In this document: positions 8,840 through 18,398 of the stretch, piece by piece | How positions within the stretch are numbered: position 1 is the first letter of the stretch | Layout: each line of letters begins with the position of its first letter | Source of the DNA: Butyrivibrio sp. | GTDB taxonomy: Bacteria > Bacillota > Clostridia > Lachnospirales > Lachnospiraceae | Length of the DNA stretch: 50,167 bases | Assembly (NCBI GenBank): GCA_023664865.1 | Contig: JAMPEU010000020.1 | Coordinates: 1 to 50,167, forward strand | Direction of reading: 5' to 3' | Translations under genes and position numbers: made by a program | The notes under the pieces: model-generated | The model's database searches: none | What the model saw: the letters and a program-made list of their open reading frames with translations, nothing else | Told to the model about the DNA's origin: nothing

Positions 8840-10873
8840 ATGGCTTACGAACAAGCATGGCTTGCTTACACATGCAAAACATCAGATAAGGAGATTGCGA
8901 ATCTCGAATATATATATGCAGACACAGAAAAAGACGAGCTTATAAATAACAGCATAAAAGAGCTGCAGCTTGCATTTGCGGGTATAAGCGGGCATGAACT
9001 TAAGGTATGCCCCTTATCGGACGGCGATATAGCGGAAATTCCGTTCGCTGCAAATGGAGCCGATACGAACATAAACTTAAAAAGTATACATCTTATAATT
9101 AAGGAAGGTCTGAAAGCGGAAGGCTACAGAGTCTATGGGAAAAACGGCGGCATTATCATAGAAGCGCCCGACTCCAAAGGCATCCTGAACGGAACTTTTG
9201 AACTTATCCGTCAGATTAAGATGGAAAATCCGCTTGCAGACATGGACATATGCAAAGAGCCGGTTATGCCGCTTAGAATGTTAAATCATTGGGATAATAT
9301 GGACGGCAGCATTGAACGCGGATATTCGGGGGCTTCGTTCTTTTTTGAAAATAATGAAATCATAGTAAATGACAGGACTGTCACTTATGCGAGGCTGGCG
9401 GCAAGCGTGGGGATAAACGCGGTCGTAATCAATAACGTCAATGTGAAAGATTCTGCTACATGGCTTATCACAGACAGGTATTTTGATAAGTTAAAGGCGA
9501 TGTCCGAGATTTTTGCAGGCTTCGGAATTAAGCTCTTTATGAGCCTTAACTATGCCGCACCGGTTGAACTGGGCGAACTTGACAGCGCAGATCCGCTGGA
9601 TTTAGAGGTACGCGAGTGGTGGAAAAAGAGAATGGAGCTTGTATTTAATGCAATCCCCAATCTGGGAGGCTTCCTTATTAAAGCGGATTCAGAAGGGCGT
9701 CCGGGGCCTTTTACATATGACAGGACTCACGCCGACGGAGCCAATATGTTAGCCGAAGCGGTAGAGCCTTACGGCGGAATCATAATATGGCGTTGTTTTG
9801 TATATAACTGCAAGCAGGACTGGCGCGATTACAAGACGGACAGGGCTAGGTCGGGCTATGACAATTTCATGCCCTTAGACGGTACGTTTAAAGATAACGT
9901 AATCTTGCAGATTAAAAACGGACCGATGGATTTTCAGGTTAGAGAACCGGTACATCCATTGTTCGGAGGACTTACGAAAACCAATCAAATGTTGGAAGTG
10001 CAGATTGCGCAGGAATATACGGGGCAGCAGCGGCATATATGTTATCTAATCCCGATGTTTTCCCAGGTTTTGCAATTCAGGACCTATGTGAAGGATAATG
10101 ACGATACGGTGGGAGATATCGTATCCGGCAGGACTTTTAATCAGATAAACTGCGGCATGGCGGCGGTAGCGAATACCGGAAATGATGATAACTGGACGGG
10201 GCATGACTTTGCGGCAGCAAATCTTTACGGTTTCGGAAGGCTTGCTTTTGATACGTCTCTTACGCCGCAGGAAATAGCGAAAGAGTGGATTAATCTGACA
10301 TACGGCACGGATAAAGAAGTGGAAGGGATTCTTCTTAATATATTGATGTCTTCATGGCCAACTTATGAGAAATACACATCGCCGCTTGGCATAGGCTGGA
10401 TGGTGAATCCAAACTACCATTATGGACCGAATGTGGATGGGTATGAGTACGACAGGTGGGGGACATATCACCGCGCCGACCATCTGGGCATAGGCGTTGA
10501 CAGGAGCCATGACGGAACCGGGTACGCCACGCTTTACAGAGAGCCTAACGCCTCTATGTACGATGATAAGGAGAAATGTCCCGACGAGCTGCTTTTATTT
10601 TTCCATCATATTCCATATACATGGAAGTTAAAAAGCGGCAAGACTGTAATCCAGCATATTTACGATACGCATTTTGAAGGCGCGGAGGATGTGGAGAAGA
10701 TGGCGCGCGACTTTGAGGGGCTTAAGGGAAAGCTGCCGGATGGCGTATATGCAAGGGTTATGGCACGAATTGAGCATCAGAAAGAACATTCAAAAGAATG
10801 GCGCGACAGGATAAACACTTATTTCTACAGAATATCGGGGATTCCTGACGATAAAGGCAGAAAAATATATTAA
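8840..10873 (+). CDS. aguA: GH67 alpha-glucuronidase
   Basis: The 677-residue protein is a GH67 alpha-glucuronidase, which cleaves 4-O-methyl-glucuronic acid from the non-reducing-end xylose of aldouronates. The family signature ADSEGRPGPFTYDRTHADG is intact. E285 matches the published catalytic acid number of the Geobacillus enzyme. The size fits the family. There is no signal peptide, as expected for the intracellular enzyme. GGGAG precedes ATG 8840. The neighbours (GH3, sugar ABC importer, uxuA, uxuB) match aldouronate utilisation clusters of other Firmicutes. Confidence 0.95.
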   Translation: MAYEQAWLAYTCKTSDKEIANLEYIYADTEKDELINNSIKELQLAFAGISGHELKVCPLSDGDIAEIPFAANGADTNINLKSIHLIIKEGLKAEGYRVYGKNGGIIIEAPDSKGILNGTFELIRQIKMENPLADMDICKEPVMPLRMLNHWDNMDGSIERGYSGASFFFENNEIIVNDRTVTYARLAASVGINAVVINNVNVKDSATWLITDRYFDKLKAMSEIFAGFGIKLFMSLNYAAPVELGELDSADPLDLEVREWWKKRMELVFNAIPNLGGFLIKADSEGRPGPFTYDRTHADGANMLAEAVEPYGGIIIWRCFVYNCKQDWRDYKTDRARSGYDNFMPLDGTFKDNVILQIKNGPMDFQVREPVHPLFGGLTKTNQMLEVQIAQEYTGQQRHICYLIPMFSQVLQFRTYVKDNDDTVGDIVSGRTFNQINCGMAAVANTGNDDNWTGHDFAAANLYGFGRLAFDTSLTPQEIAKEWINLTYGTDKEVEGILLNILMSSWPTYEKYTSPLGIGWMVNPNYHYGPNVDGYEYDRWGTYHRADHLGIGVDRSHDGTGYATLYREPNASMYDDKEKCPDELLLFFHHIPYTWKLKSGKTVIQHIYDTHFEGAEDVEKMARDFEGLKGKLPDGVYARVMARIEHQKEHSKEWRDRINTYFYRISGIPDDKGRKIY

Positions 10874-11042
10874 TCCGCTATTCTTGGCAATATAGTCAAA
10901 ATAAGGGGGTATATTGAGCAGAATGCTATATTTATGCGCCTTAGAGAAATATACATTCATAAAAGTTGCACAATAAGTAAGCAAGATTTGAATGTGAAAT
11001 AGCAATATATAACAAGAAAAACTAATCAAATTTGTGCTATTA

Positions 11043-11048
11043 TATAAT
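11043..11048 (+). promoter_or_regulatory. Possible -10 of the importer operon
   Basis: A consensus TATAAT lies 30 bp before the first permease ATG, inside a 205-bp gap after the GH67 gene. There is no good -35 at the expected distance, so an activator may be needed, or transcription may continue from upstream. Confidence 0.3.
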
Positions 11049-11078
11049 CAGTATTAAATAATTATGGGGGTGTAAAGG

Positions 11079-12032
11079 ATGAAAAGTTCTAAAAAGAATG
11101 TACCTGCGGCAGGCGGCAACAAGAACTTCGGCGTCTATATCAAGCGATATTGGCAGTTGTATGCGTTGCTGGCTCTTCCGCTGCTATACCTGTTTATTTT
11201 TAAGTACATACCAATGGTATATCTGCAGATTGCTTTCAAGAAGTACAGTATCGTTCAAAGCGTATGGGAGATGCCGTGGGCGGATAATCATGGATTTGAA
11301 TACTTTATTAAGGCGTTTAATAATGGGGACTTTATAAGGGCGCTGCGCAATACTTTGACGCTGAACCTTCTGGATTTATTTATAGGTTTCCCGATTCCTA
11401 TTATATTTGCCCTGATACTTAATGAGCTGGTATTTAAGAACTTTAAGCGTGTAGTACAGACCATTGCTTATATGCCCCATTTCCTTTCATGGGTTATCAT
11501 TTACGGTCTTGCCCTGCAGATATTTGCACCGACTACCGGTTTCTTAAATATGCTGATTACCAAACTGGGATTTGAGGCGATTCCTTTCCTGAATGATTCA
11601 AACCATTGGGTAGGAACTTACATATTCTTAGGAGTATGGCAGAGTTTTGGCTGGAACTCTATTGTCTACCTTGCGGCCATTGCGGGAATCAACTCAGAGC
11701 TTTATGAGGCGGCTTCCGTAGACGGAGCGGGACGATTTGCGAAAATGTGGCATATAACGCTGCCGGGCATTCGCTCGACAATCGTAGTGCTTTTGGTAAT
11801 GAGCCTTGGTAATATTTTAGGAAGCGGCTTCGACAGACCATTCGCATTGCAGAACAATTTGGTTATGGACGTGGCGGAAGTGCTTTCGACCTTCATATAT
11901 AAATACGGTGTCAGGAGCCTGCAGTTCTCGCTGACAACAGCGGTTGGTTTCTTCCAGTCCCTGATATGCGTTATCTTCCTGTTACTTGCCAACTGGATTT
12001 CACGCCGGCTTGGTGAACGTGGAATCTGGTAG
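11079..12032 (+). CDS. Sugar ABC transporter permease (LplB type)
   Basis: The 317-residue inner-membrane permease has about six transmembrane segments and the coupling (EAA) loop EAASVDGAGRFAKMWHITLP. It belongs to the LplB/YteP-like MalF-type permeases. It pairs with the MalG-type permease 20 bp downstream and the lipoprotein at 12989. GGGGG (11066-11070) is its ribosome binding site. The context between GH67 and uxuA suggests uptake of aldouronates or xylo-oligosaccharides. No ATPase is encoded nearby, so a shared MsmX-like ATPase elsewhere is likely (inference from related systems). Confidence 0.92.
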   Translation: MKSSKKNVPAAGGNKNFGVYIKRYWQLYALLALPLLYLFIFKYIPMVYLQIAFKKYSIVQSVWEMPWADNHGFEYFIKAFNNGDFIRALRNTLTLNLLDLFIGFPIPIIFALILNELVFKNFKRVVQTIAYMPHFLSWVIIYGLALQIFAPTTGFLNMLITKLGFEAIPFLNDSNHWVGTYIFLGVWQSFGWNSIVYLAAIAGINSELYEAASVDGAGRFAKMWHITLPGIRSTIVVLLVMSLGNILGSGFDRPFALQNNLVMDVAEVLSTFIYKYGVRSLQFSLTTAVGFFQSLICVIFLLLANWISRRLGERGIW

Positions 12033-12052
12033 AAGGGAAAGGGGGAAAATAT

Positions 12053-12928
12053 ATGAATAAAGTTCGTTCAAGGTCTGAAAAAATAGGAGATTGGGTATTT
12101 ATATTGATATGCGTTATCGTCAGCCTGATTTGCGTTGTTCCGATGCTTAACCTTTTAGCTAAATCTTTAAGCTCGGCGGACGCGCTGATTAAGCGTGAGG
12201 TGTATCTGCTGCCGAAGGGACTGAATTTTGACGCATACGGCATGGTATTTGGCGATGCGAAATATGTACGCTCGTTCTTCTGGACCGTGTTCCTGACTGT
12301 TATATGTACATTTGTATCACTGACAATGACGGCGCTTTGCGCATACCCGCTTATATTTGAGAAGTTAAAAGGGCGCGGGGCAATCAATATTTTCATTACG
12401 ATAACAATGTTCTTTAATGCGGGTACTATTCCTAACTACCTGCTTATGAAGAGCATAGGATTTTTAAATAATCCGCTTGTACTCATTGTTCCAAGCTGTA
12501 TGAGCGTGTATAACATGATTATTATGAGAAGCTTTTTCTACGGAATCCCCGACAGTCTCAGGGAATCGGCGGAGATTGACGGCGCAAGCTTCTTTAGGAT
12601 ACTGGTGAGTATATATCTGCCACTGTCCAAGCCGGTATTTGCGACGCTCGCCCTGTTCTATGCGGTAGGAAGGTGGAACGGTTACTCGGACGCTTTGCTC
12701 TATATTAATAAAGAAGCGTTATATCCGCTGCAGCTCTTCCTGTACAATATACTTAACAATATGAACAGTGTGGAGATTGCGACGCAGGAAGGTTTCTCCT
12801 CGCCGGGACTTAGTGAATCGGTTAAAGCGGCAGTCGTTATGTTCTCAACGATACCGATTTTGTGTATCTATCCGTGGTTACAGAAATACTTTATTCATGG
12901 CGTAACCATGGGAGCTGTAAAGGAATAA
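12053..12928 (+). CDS. Sugar ABC transporter permease (YtcP type)
   Basis: The 291-residue permease is the MalG-type partner of the preceding gene. It has about six membrane helices and the coupling loop ESAEIDGASFFRILVSIYLP. The C-terminal HGVTMGAVKE ending is typical of YtcP/YesQ-type proteins. GGGGGAAAA precedes the ATG, 20 bp after the upstream stop, so the two are in one operon. Confidence 0.92.
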   Translation: MNKVRSRSEKIGDWVFILICVIVSLICVVPMLNLLAKSLSSADALIKREVYLLPKGLNFDAYGMVFGDAKYVRSFFWTVFLTVICTFVSLTMTALCAYPLIFEKLKGRGAINIFITITMFFNAGTIPNYLLMKSIGFLNNPLVLIVPSCMSVYNMIIMRSFFYGIPDSLRESAEIDGASFFRILVSIYLPLSKPVFATLALFYAVGRWNGYSDALLYINKEALYPLQLFLYNILNNMNSVEIATQEGFSSPGLSESVKAAVVMFSTIPILCIYPWLQKYFIHGVTMGAVKE

Positions 12929-12988
12929 TCGGAAGCTGTTTTACAGAATCCGTTCATTCAAATAAAACCAAATAGGGAGGTAAAAAAA

Positions 12989-14752
12989 TTGAAAAAGAAA
13001 ATTTTGGCAGTAGTGCTTGCCTGTGCAATGACATTCTCATTGGCAGCATGCGGCAACAGCGATTCCGGAACAACTTCGTCTACTGATAATAATCAGACGA
13101 CGTCTTCCGGTACGGAGACCACAACTCCGTCTACAGACTCAGGCACCACGGATGCCGGCACCACAGACGCTGGCACAGATGCAGCAGATCCGACAAACGG
13201 TGAAGTTGTTGACGGTAAGTTTGTAGACACAAGACACATCACGGTAGAAGTTTATAACCGTGAAAACGACGGCGGTTCAGACCCGACCAACAATAAGTAC
13301 ACCAAGTATATCCAGGATAAGATGCTTGAACTGCACAACGTAGAAGTTGAGTTTATCTCAGTTCCCCGTTGGACAGAGGTAGAGCAGATTAACAACCTGC
13401 TTGCAGCAGGCGATGCTCCTGACATCTGTGTAACTTATGATTATGCAACAATTCAGACTTACGCTAACATGGGGGGGGTTCAGAATTTATGGCCTCATGT
13501 CGATACCTACAAAGATATGCTTCCGAATATGTGGAACTGGCTCGGCTCATTTAATATTTATGCTGATCAGGATCCTGCGAACAATGATCTTTGGGCTATT
13601 GAAGGTAAGCTGGCGGTTGCTAACCGTATCAATACTTTTGTTCGTAAGGATTGGCTTGATGCGTTAGGCTTAAGCGAGCCTACAACATGTCAGGAATTTG
13701 AGGATATGCTGATTGCCTTCAGAGACAATGCAGATACTCTTCTTGGCGCTGACGCAGACAAGATGGTTCCTTTCTCCATCAGCTACGATGTAGGCTGGAG
13801 AGCAGCCCTGTTGATAGAGTCCAACATGGATCCTGATATTACTGATTACGAGTATTTCGTAAACGGTTTTGACGACAGAAAGCTTACCCAGAACGGAACA
13901 AAGGAAGCTATCCGCACATTGAACAAATGGTATAATGACGGACTTATCTGGAAAGATTTTGCTCTGTACGGAAGCGGTGATACCACGGAAGACGACATGA
14001 TGAAAGCCGGATATGTAGGCGCATTCATGCACAACTGGGATTATCCTTTCAGAAATGGTGAAGATTCTATCCAGACTAACCTTGAGAGAATTGTAGGTCC
14101 TGACGCTTGCTACGTTGCAGTTGACTGCTTCGAGGACAGCAAGGGCACACATACCAAGTTTGTAAACAGCTCTGTGGGTGACAGAAAGATATTCTTCCCT
14201 TCAAGCAACGACGAAATCCTTGCATCATTAATGTATCTTGATTTCATCAGTATGCCTGAGACAATCGAGTACCTGCAGATTGGTGATGAAGGCGTTACAC
14301 ACAACAAGCTGGATGATGGCGCGATTGAAATTATCGCTGCAACAGGCGATGATATCCAGAACTCCGGTATGAACATCGATTATACGATTACATGTAACGG
14401 TCTGAATCTGGTAGATCCTGATGTGACGGCAAAATCAATGGCTCATAATTACAGTGGTATTGATACGGCTCTGGTTGAAAAAGCTAACGCAATTGCTAAT
14501 ACGGATACACGTTCATTTGCTCCTGTAAACGTAGGCGAGATTAAGGCTGCTGAAGGTCAGGGCGAGGCTCTTTCAAGCAAGAGAGACGTTATTCTGGACA
14601 ATGCAGTAGTAGCTTCTACTGATAATTTCGATAAGGTATGGGATGATGGCATGGCTGATTACTTAAGCTCAGGCGGTCAGGCAATTATGGACGAACGTGC
14701 TGAGAAGTGGAAAGCTACATTTGGTGATGCAACATCACTTCCTAACAACTAA
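12989..14752 (+). CDS. Sugar-binding lipoprotein of ABC importer (TTG start)
   Basis: The 587-residue extracellular binding protein is anchored through Cys21 (lipobox LAAC). A Ser/Thr/Gly/Asp-rich linker (about 22-68) spaces the binding domain from the membrane. It resembles LplA/YtcQ family binding proteins of about 500-580 residues. The start is TTG at 12989, set by AGGGAGG (12974-12980) and the signal peptide that begins directly there. It is the third gene of the importer operon. A run of eight G at 13471-13478 lies in the coding sequence. The ligand is inferred, not shown. Confidence 0.92.
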   Translation: MKKKILAVVLACAMTFSLAACGNSDSGTTSSTDNNQTTSSGTETTTPSTDSGTTDAGTTDAGTDAADPTNGEVVDGKFVDTRHITVEVYNRENDGGSDPTNNKYTKYIQDKMLELHNVEVEFISVPRWTEVEQINNLLAAGDAPDICVTYDYATIQTYANMGGVQNLWPHVDTYKDMLPNMWNWLGSFNIYADQDPANNDLWAIEGKLAVANRINTFVRKDWLDALGLSEPTTCQEFEDMLIAFRDNADTLLGADADKMVPFSISYDVGWRAALLIESNMDPDITDYEYFVNGFDDRKLTQNGTKEAIRTLNKWYNDGLIWKDFALYGSGDTTEDDMMKAGYVGAFMHNWDYPFRNGEDSIQTNLERIVGPDACYVAVDCFEDSKGTHTKFVNSSVGDRKIFFPSSNDEILASLMYLDFISMPETIEYLQIGDEGVTHNKLDDGAIEIIAATGDDIQNSGMNIDYTITCNGLNLVDPDVTAKSMAHNYSGIDTALVEKANAIANTDTRSFAPVNVGEIKAAEGQGEALSSKRDVILDNAVVASTDNFDKVWDDGMADYLSSGGQAIMDERAEKWKATFGDATSLPNN

Positions 14753-14786
14753 GCAGTAGAATTAGACAGTAAAAAATAAGCAGATA

Positions 14787-14816
14787 AGGGGCGTTCCTGT
14801 GGGAGCGCCTCTTTTT
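14787..14816 (+). terminator. Intrinsic terminator after importer operon
   Basis: GGGGCGTTCC (14788-14797) pairs with GGAGCGCCTC (14802-14811) with G-U tolerance, followed by T5. It ends the transporter transcript and would separate it from uxuA. Confidence 0.8.
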
Positions 14817-14896
14817 GAAAAAGGTATGTTATAATAAGAAATGCAGCAGTGAAGATACTGAAAAGATACAAAAATAAAAGAAAGGAATTAAACGAT

Positions 14897-15964
14897 ATGG
14901 AAATGACATTGCGCTGGTACGGCTCAAAATTTGACACTGTAACTTTGGAACAGATAAGGCAGATTCCCGGAGTGAAGGGAATTATCACCACTCTTTATGA
15001 TACACAGCCCGGCGAAGTATGGCAGACAGAGCGCATCAGAGCCATGAAAAAAGAAGTCGAGGCGGCGGGCATGCACATCGCCGGAATAGAAAGCGTCAAC
15101 ATACATGACGCAATCAAAGTAGGTTCCGCCGACAGGGATACATATATTGACAATTATATTGAGACACTTGAAAATTTGGGAAAAGAAGATATACACATGG
15201 TATGTTACAATTTTATGCCCGTATTTGACTGGACAAGAACCGAGCTTGCGCGTAAAAGAGAGGACGGCTCGACTGTGCTTGCTTATACGCAGGAGGCTGT
15301 GGACGCTTTAGTCCCTGAAAAGATGTTTGAGTCTATCGCAGGCGACGCGAACGGAAGCATCATGCCGGGCTGGGAACCTGAGCGCATGGAGCATGTTAAG
15401 GAACTTTTTGAAATGTATAAAGACGTGGACGATGAGAAACTTTTTGAAAATCTCAAGTATTTTCTGGAGCGCATCATGCCGGTCTGCGATAAATATGATA
15501 TAAATATGGCTATTCACCCCGATGATCCAGCGTGGAGCGTATTCGGGCTTCCGCGTATTATTATAAATAAGAAAAATATCCTTAGAATGATGCAGATGGT
15601 AGACAATCCACACAACGGCGTGACGTTCTGCTCAGGCTCTTACGGCACCAATCTTGAGAATGACCTGCCTGATATGATTCGCTCACTGAAAGGCAGAATC
15701 CATTTTGCACATGTGCGTAACCTTAAGTTCCATTCACCGACTAATTTTGAAGAGTCGGCGCATCTTTCAAGCGACGGCAGCTTCGATATGTACGAGATTA
15801 TGAAAGCTTTGTACGATATAGGGTTCGACGGACCTATCCGCCCCGACCACGGAAGAATGATATGGGGCGAGAAGGCAATGCCCGGCTACGGACTCTATGA
15901 CAGGGCGCTGGGCGCGGCGTATTTGAATGGGTTGTGGGAAGCGATAGAGAAGAGTGCGAAATAG
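14897..15964 (+). CDS. uxuA: Mannonate dehydratase
   Basis: The 355-residue enzyme dehydrates D-mannonate to 2-keto-3-deoxy-D-gluconate. It starts MEMTLRWYG, like other UxuA proteins, and carries metal-site motifs FCSGSYGTN and HFAHVRNL and the C-terminal RPDHGRMIWGE. I place the start at ATG 14897, with AAAGGA about 12 bp upstream. An in-frame start at 14849 would add a 16-residue basic extension not typical of the family. Together with UxuB downstream it processes glucuronate released by GH67. Confidence 0.95.
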   Translation: MEMTLRWYGSKFDTVTLEQIRQIPGVKGIITTLYDTQPGEVWQTERIRAMKKEVEAAGMHIAGIESVNIHDAIKVGSADRDTYIDNYIETLENLGKEDIHMVCYNFMPVFDWTRTELARKREDGSTVLAYTQEAVDALVPEKMFESIAGDANGSIMPGWEPERMEHVKELFEMYKDVDDEKLFENLKYFLERIMPVCDKYDINMAIHPDDPAWSVFGLPRIIINKKNILRMMQMVDNPHNGVTFCSGSYGTNLENDLPDMIRSLKGRIHFAHVRNLKFHSPTNFEESAHLSSDGSFDMYEIMKALYDIGFDGPIRPDHGRMIWGEKAMPGYGLYDRALGAAYLNGLWEAIEKSAK

Positions 15965-15967
15965 TAG

Positions 15968-16160
15968 TTACTGTTCATATGCATTGAATGTGACATGGAT
16001 TTATATGATTTCACTTGAGGTACGCTCTCGCTCCGTGTAAAAGCGCAGCGGTACTAAGCTCAAAAGCCGCTTTGCGTCTTTTTTACTAAGTACCGGCGTT
16101 TTACAAGGACCTCAAGTGAAAGCATATAAATCCATGTCACCCATAGGCTGTGAATTAGTA
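15968..16160 (+). repeat. Large hairpin repeat, copy 3
   Basis: This starts four bases after the uxuA stop. The 31-bp arms (15990-16020 with 16110-16140) have one mismatch. The core contains TACGCTCTCGCTCCGTG, TGTAAAA/TTTTACA, GCAGCGGTACTAAG and CTAAGTACCGGCG. The apical part pairs AAAAGCCGC with GCGTCTTTTT. Weaker outer arms contain ACTGTTCATA and CTGTGAAT, as in copy 1. Confidence 0.9.
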
Positions 16161-16229
16161 GTAGAGAATATACTTGTGTAATTATTAGTTGTGTTGTCGG
16201 ATAAAAAGACAGCGGAATGGGGGATTGTG

Positions 16230-17840
16230 ATGAGATTAAATGAGGAAGGTTTAAAAAACCGTACACAGTGGGAAGATGCAGGATATGCGCTGCCACAGTT
16301 TGACAGAGGGAAGATGGTGAAAGAAACCGAGCAGAATCCGTTTTGGATTCATTTTGGCACCGGCAATATTTTCCGTGCTTTTCAGGCTAATGTCGTACAG
16401 AACCTGTTAAATCAGGGAGATTTGGCATGTGGTCTGGTGGCAGTGGAAGGCTTCGACTATGAGATTATCGAGAAGATGTATAAACCGCATGATAATTATG
16501 GAATTCTGGTAACGCTCAAGGCGGACGGCAATGTCGAAAAGACTGTGGTGGGAAGTATAGCCGAGTCATATACGCTTAATTCTGCGAATGAGAAAGAATT
16601 TATGCGCCTGAAAGAGATTTTCTGTAAAAGTTCCCTGCAGATGGCGACGTTTACCATTACTGAAAAGGGCTACAGCCTTGTGAACGGCAAGGGCGAATTG
16701 CTTAAAGACGTGGAGGCGGACTTTGCAAACGGTCCTGATAAGCCAAACAGCTATATAGGGAAAGTGGTGTCTCTGCTTTATGCGCGTTATAAAGACGGGG
16801 CTAAACCGCTCGCCATGGTGAGCATGGACAACTGTTCGCATAACGGCGATAAACTCTATGCGGCGGTTAATGCTTTTGCAGAGGCATGGACGAAGGCGGG
16901 GGTTATTGACGAAGGCTTCCTTAAATATGTGAACGATGGCGAGAAAGTGTCTTTCCCATGGACTATGATAGATAAGATAACGCCCAGACCTGACGCGTCC
17001 GTGGAAGATATTCTGAAAAAAGACGGAGTGGAAGAGCTTGAGTCTGTAATTACTTCTAAGAATACATATGTAGCTCCGTTTGTGAATGCTGAAGAATGTG
17101 AGTATCTGGTGATAGAGGATTCATTTCCGAATGGCAGACCGTGCCTTGAAAAGGGCGGTTTCATGTTCACAACGAGAGAGACCGTGGATAAAGTTGAAAG
17201 AATGAAGGTCTGTACTTGTTTAAATCCGCTGCATACCGCGCTTGCTGTATATGGCTGTCTGCTCGGATATACTAAAATATCCGAAGAAATGAAAGACACG
17301 CAGCTGCGCAGGCTTGTGGAAATCATCGGGTATACGGAAGGACTTCCGGTAGTGGTTAATCCTAAAATTATAAATCCGAAGGAATTTATCGATACCGTGC
17401 TTAATGTGCGTATTCCGAATCCTTTCATGCCTGATACTCCGCAGCGCATCGCCACAGATACGTCACAGAAACTGGCAATCCGTTTCGGTGAAACCATTAA
17501 AGCCTATAATGCGTCAGACAGCCTTGACGTAAAAGAACTTAAGTTAATTCCATTGGTATTTGCAGGTTGGCTGCGTTATTTGATGGGAGTAAACGATAAC
17601 GGTGAAAAGTTTGAACTAAGTCCGGATCCGCTGCTTGCTACTGTGTGTCCGTATGTCGAAGGAATAAAGTTAGGCGACCGTGTAGGAGATGACAAGCTGA
17701 AAGCAGTTCTTGCCAATGAAAAGATTTTCGGCGTGAATCTCTATGATGTCGGAATGACGGAAACGGTTATGGGATACTTTAACGAATTGATAGCAGGAGT
17801 GGGGGCTGTGAGGACGGTTTTGGAGAAGTATGTGAAATAG
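16230..17840 (+). CDS. uxuB: Fructuronate reductase (mannitol dehydrogenase family)
   Basis: The 536-residue NAD-dependent polyol/uronate dehydrogenase reduces D-fructuronate to D-mannonate. The N-terminal Rossmann region reads FWIHFGTGNIFRAFQANVV. The family KxxxxNxxH region reads KVCTCLNPLHTALAVYGCLL. I choose ATG 16230 because GGGGG (16219-16223) is well placed; a TTG at 16191 lacks a site. It lies after uxuA, separated by hairpin repeat copy 3. Mannitol or tagaturonate reductase activity is possible, but the uxuA neighbour favours UxuB. Confidence 0.9.
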   Translation: MRLNEEGLKNRTQWEDAGYALPQFDRGKMVKETEQNPFWIHFGTGNIFRAFQANVVQNLLNQGDLACGLVAVEGFDYEIIEKMYKPHDNYGILVTLKADGNVEKTVVGSIAESYTLNSANEKEFMRLKEIFCKSSLQMATFTITEKGYSLVNGKGELLKDVEADFANGPDKPNSYIGKVVSLLYARYKDGAKPLAMVSMDNCSHNGDKLYAAVNAFAEAWTKAGVIDEGFLKYVNDGEKVSFPWTMIDKITPRPDASVEDILKKDGVEELESVITSKNTYVAPFVNAEECEYLVIEDSFPNGRPCLEKGGFMFTTRETVDKVERMKVCTCLNPLHTALAVYGCLLGYTKISEEMKDTQLRRLVEIIGYTEGLPVVVNPKIINPKEFIDTVLNVRIPNPFMPDTPQRIATDTSQKLAIRFGETIKAYNASDSLDVKELKLIPLVFAGWLRYLMGVNDNGEKFELSPDPLLATVCPYVEGIKLGDRVGDDKLKAVLANEKIFGVNLYDVGMTETVMGYFNELIAGVGAVRTVLEKYVK

Positions 17841-17886
17841 ATAGTAGATAGGTGGAATTGATTTGATAATAGTTTAGGTTGTGGTG

Positions 17887-18032
17887 GGTATGGGGCATAT
17901 GTTTCCCTTTGCGGCACACTCTCGTTCCGTGTAAAACGTAGCGGTACTAAGTTCAAAAGCCATAAAGCAGGCTTTTTCACTAAGTGCCGACGTTTTACAA
18001 GGGCCGCAAAAGGAAACATATGCCCCCATACC
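17887..18032 (+). repeat. Large hairpin repeat, copy 4
   Basis: The arms (17887-17915 with 18003-18032) pair over 28-29 bp with one mismatch and one bulge. The core has CACACTCTCGTTCCGTG, TGTAAAACGT/ACGTTTTACA, GTAGCGGTACTAAG and CTAAGTGCCGACG. The apical hairpin AAAAGCC/GGCTTTTT differs from copies 1 and 2. It starts 46 bp after the uxuB stop. Confidence 0.9.
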
Positions 18033-18087
18033 TTCCATGTATTGAATTATTATTCACTTATTCACTCATTTACTTATTCGCTTATTT

Positions 18088-18114
18088 ATTCACAGTTGTT
18101 GGGCGGCATGGACT
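18088..18114 (-). repeat. Remnant of hairpin repeat end
   Basis: Read on the minus strand this stretch (GAGTCCATGCCGCCC then ACTGTGAAT) resembles the right flank of copy 1 (GAGTTCATGCCGCTC then ACTGTGAATAG at 8570-8598). It has no core and abuts the 3' end of the minus-strand gene at 18116. Confidence 0.5.
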
Positions 18115-18115
18115 C

Positions 18116-18373
18116 TTACTTGTCTTGCTGCGTGTTCTCATTTTCTGACTTCGCCGCATCTCGTTTTTGTTTGGTGATAGTGTAGAGCTGGATATATACC
18201 CATATCAGAATGGGGAGCCCGATAGAAGCAAGCAGGCAGGCCGCAAACAACCTGTCTGAATTGGGAAAATCCAGACAGGCGGCAATGAACGTGATAATAT
18301 ACATACCTACTAAAATTACTACACAGATAAGCGCCGCAATCTGTTGTGGCGTTTTGGTTCTTTTTTCTTTCAT
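18116..18373 (-). CDS. Small two-helix membrane protein, unknown
   Basis: The 85-residue protein has two hydrophobic segments (about 10-33 and 43-65) and a charged C-terminal tail (KQKRDAAKSENENTQQDK). AAGGATT lies upstream of the ATG. It follows the PocR-MCP gene in the same direction with a 25-bp gap, so they may be co-transcribed. The family is not recognised. Confidence 0.65.
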   Translation of the reverse strand: MKEKRTKTPQQIAALICVVILVGMYIITFIAACLDFPNSDRLFAACLLASIGLPILIWVYIQLYTITKQKRDAAKSENENTQQDK

Positions 18374-18398
18374 GAATAAATTAAATCCTTAATAAATA

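Noticed and set aside
8608-8889. Small gene in the GH3-GH67 gap
   Set aside because: It runs through hairpin repeat copy 2 and has no ribosome binding site.
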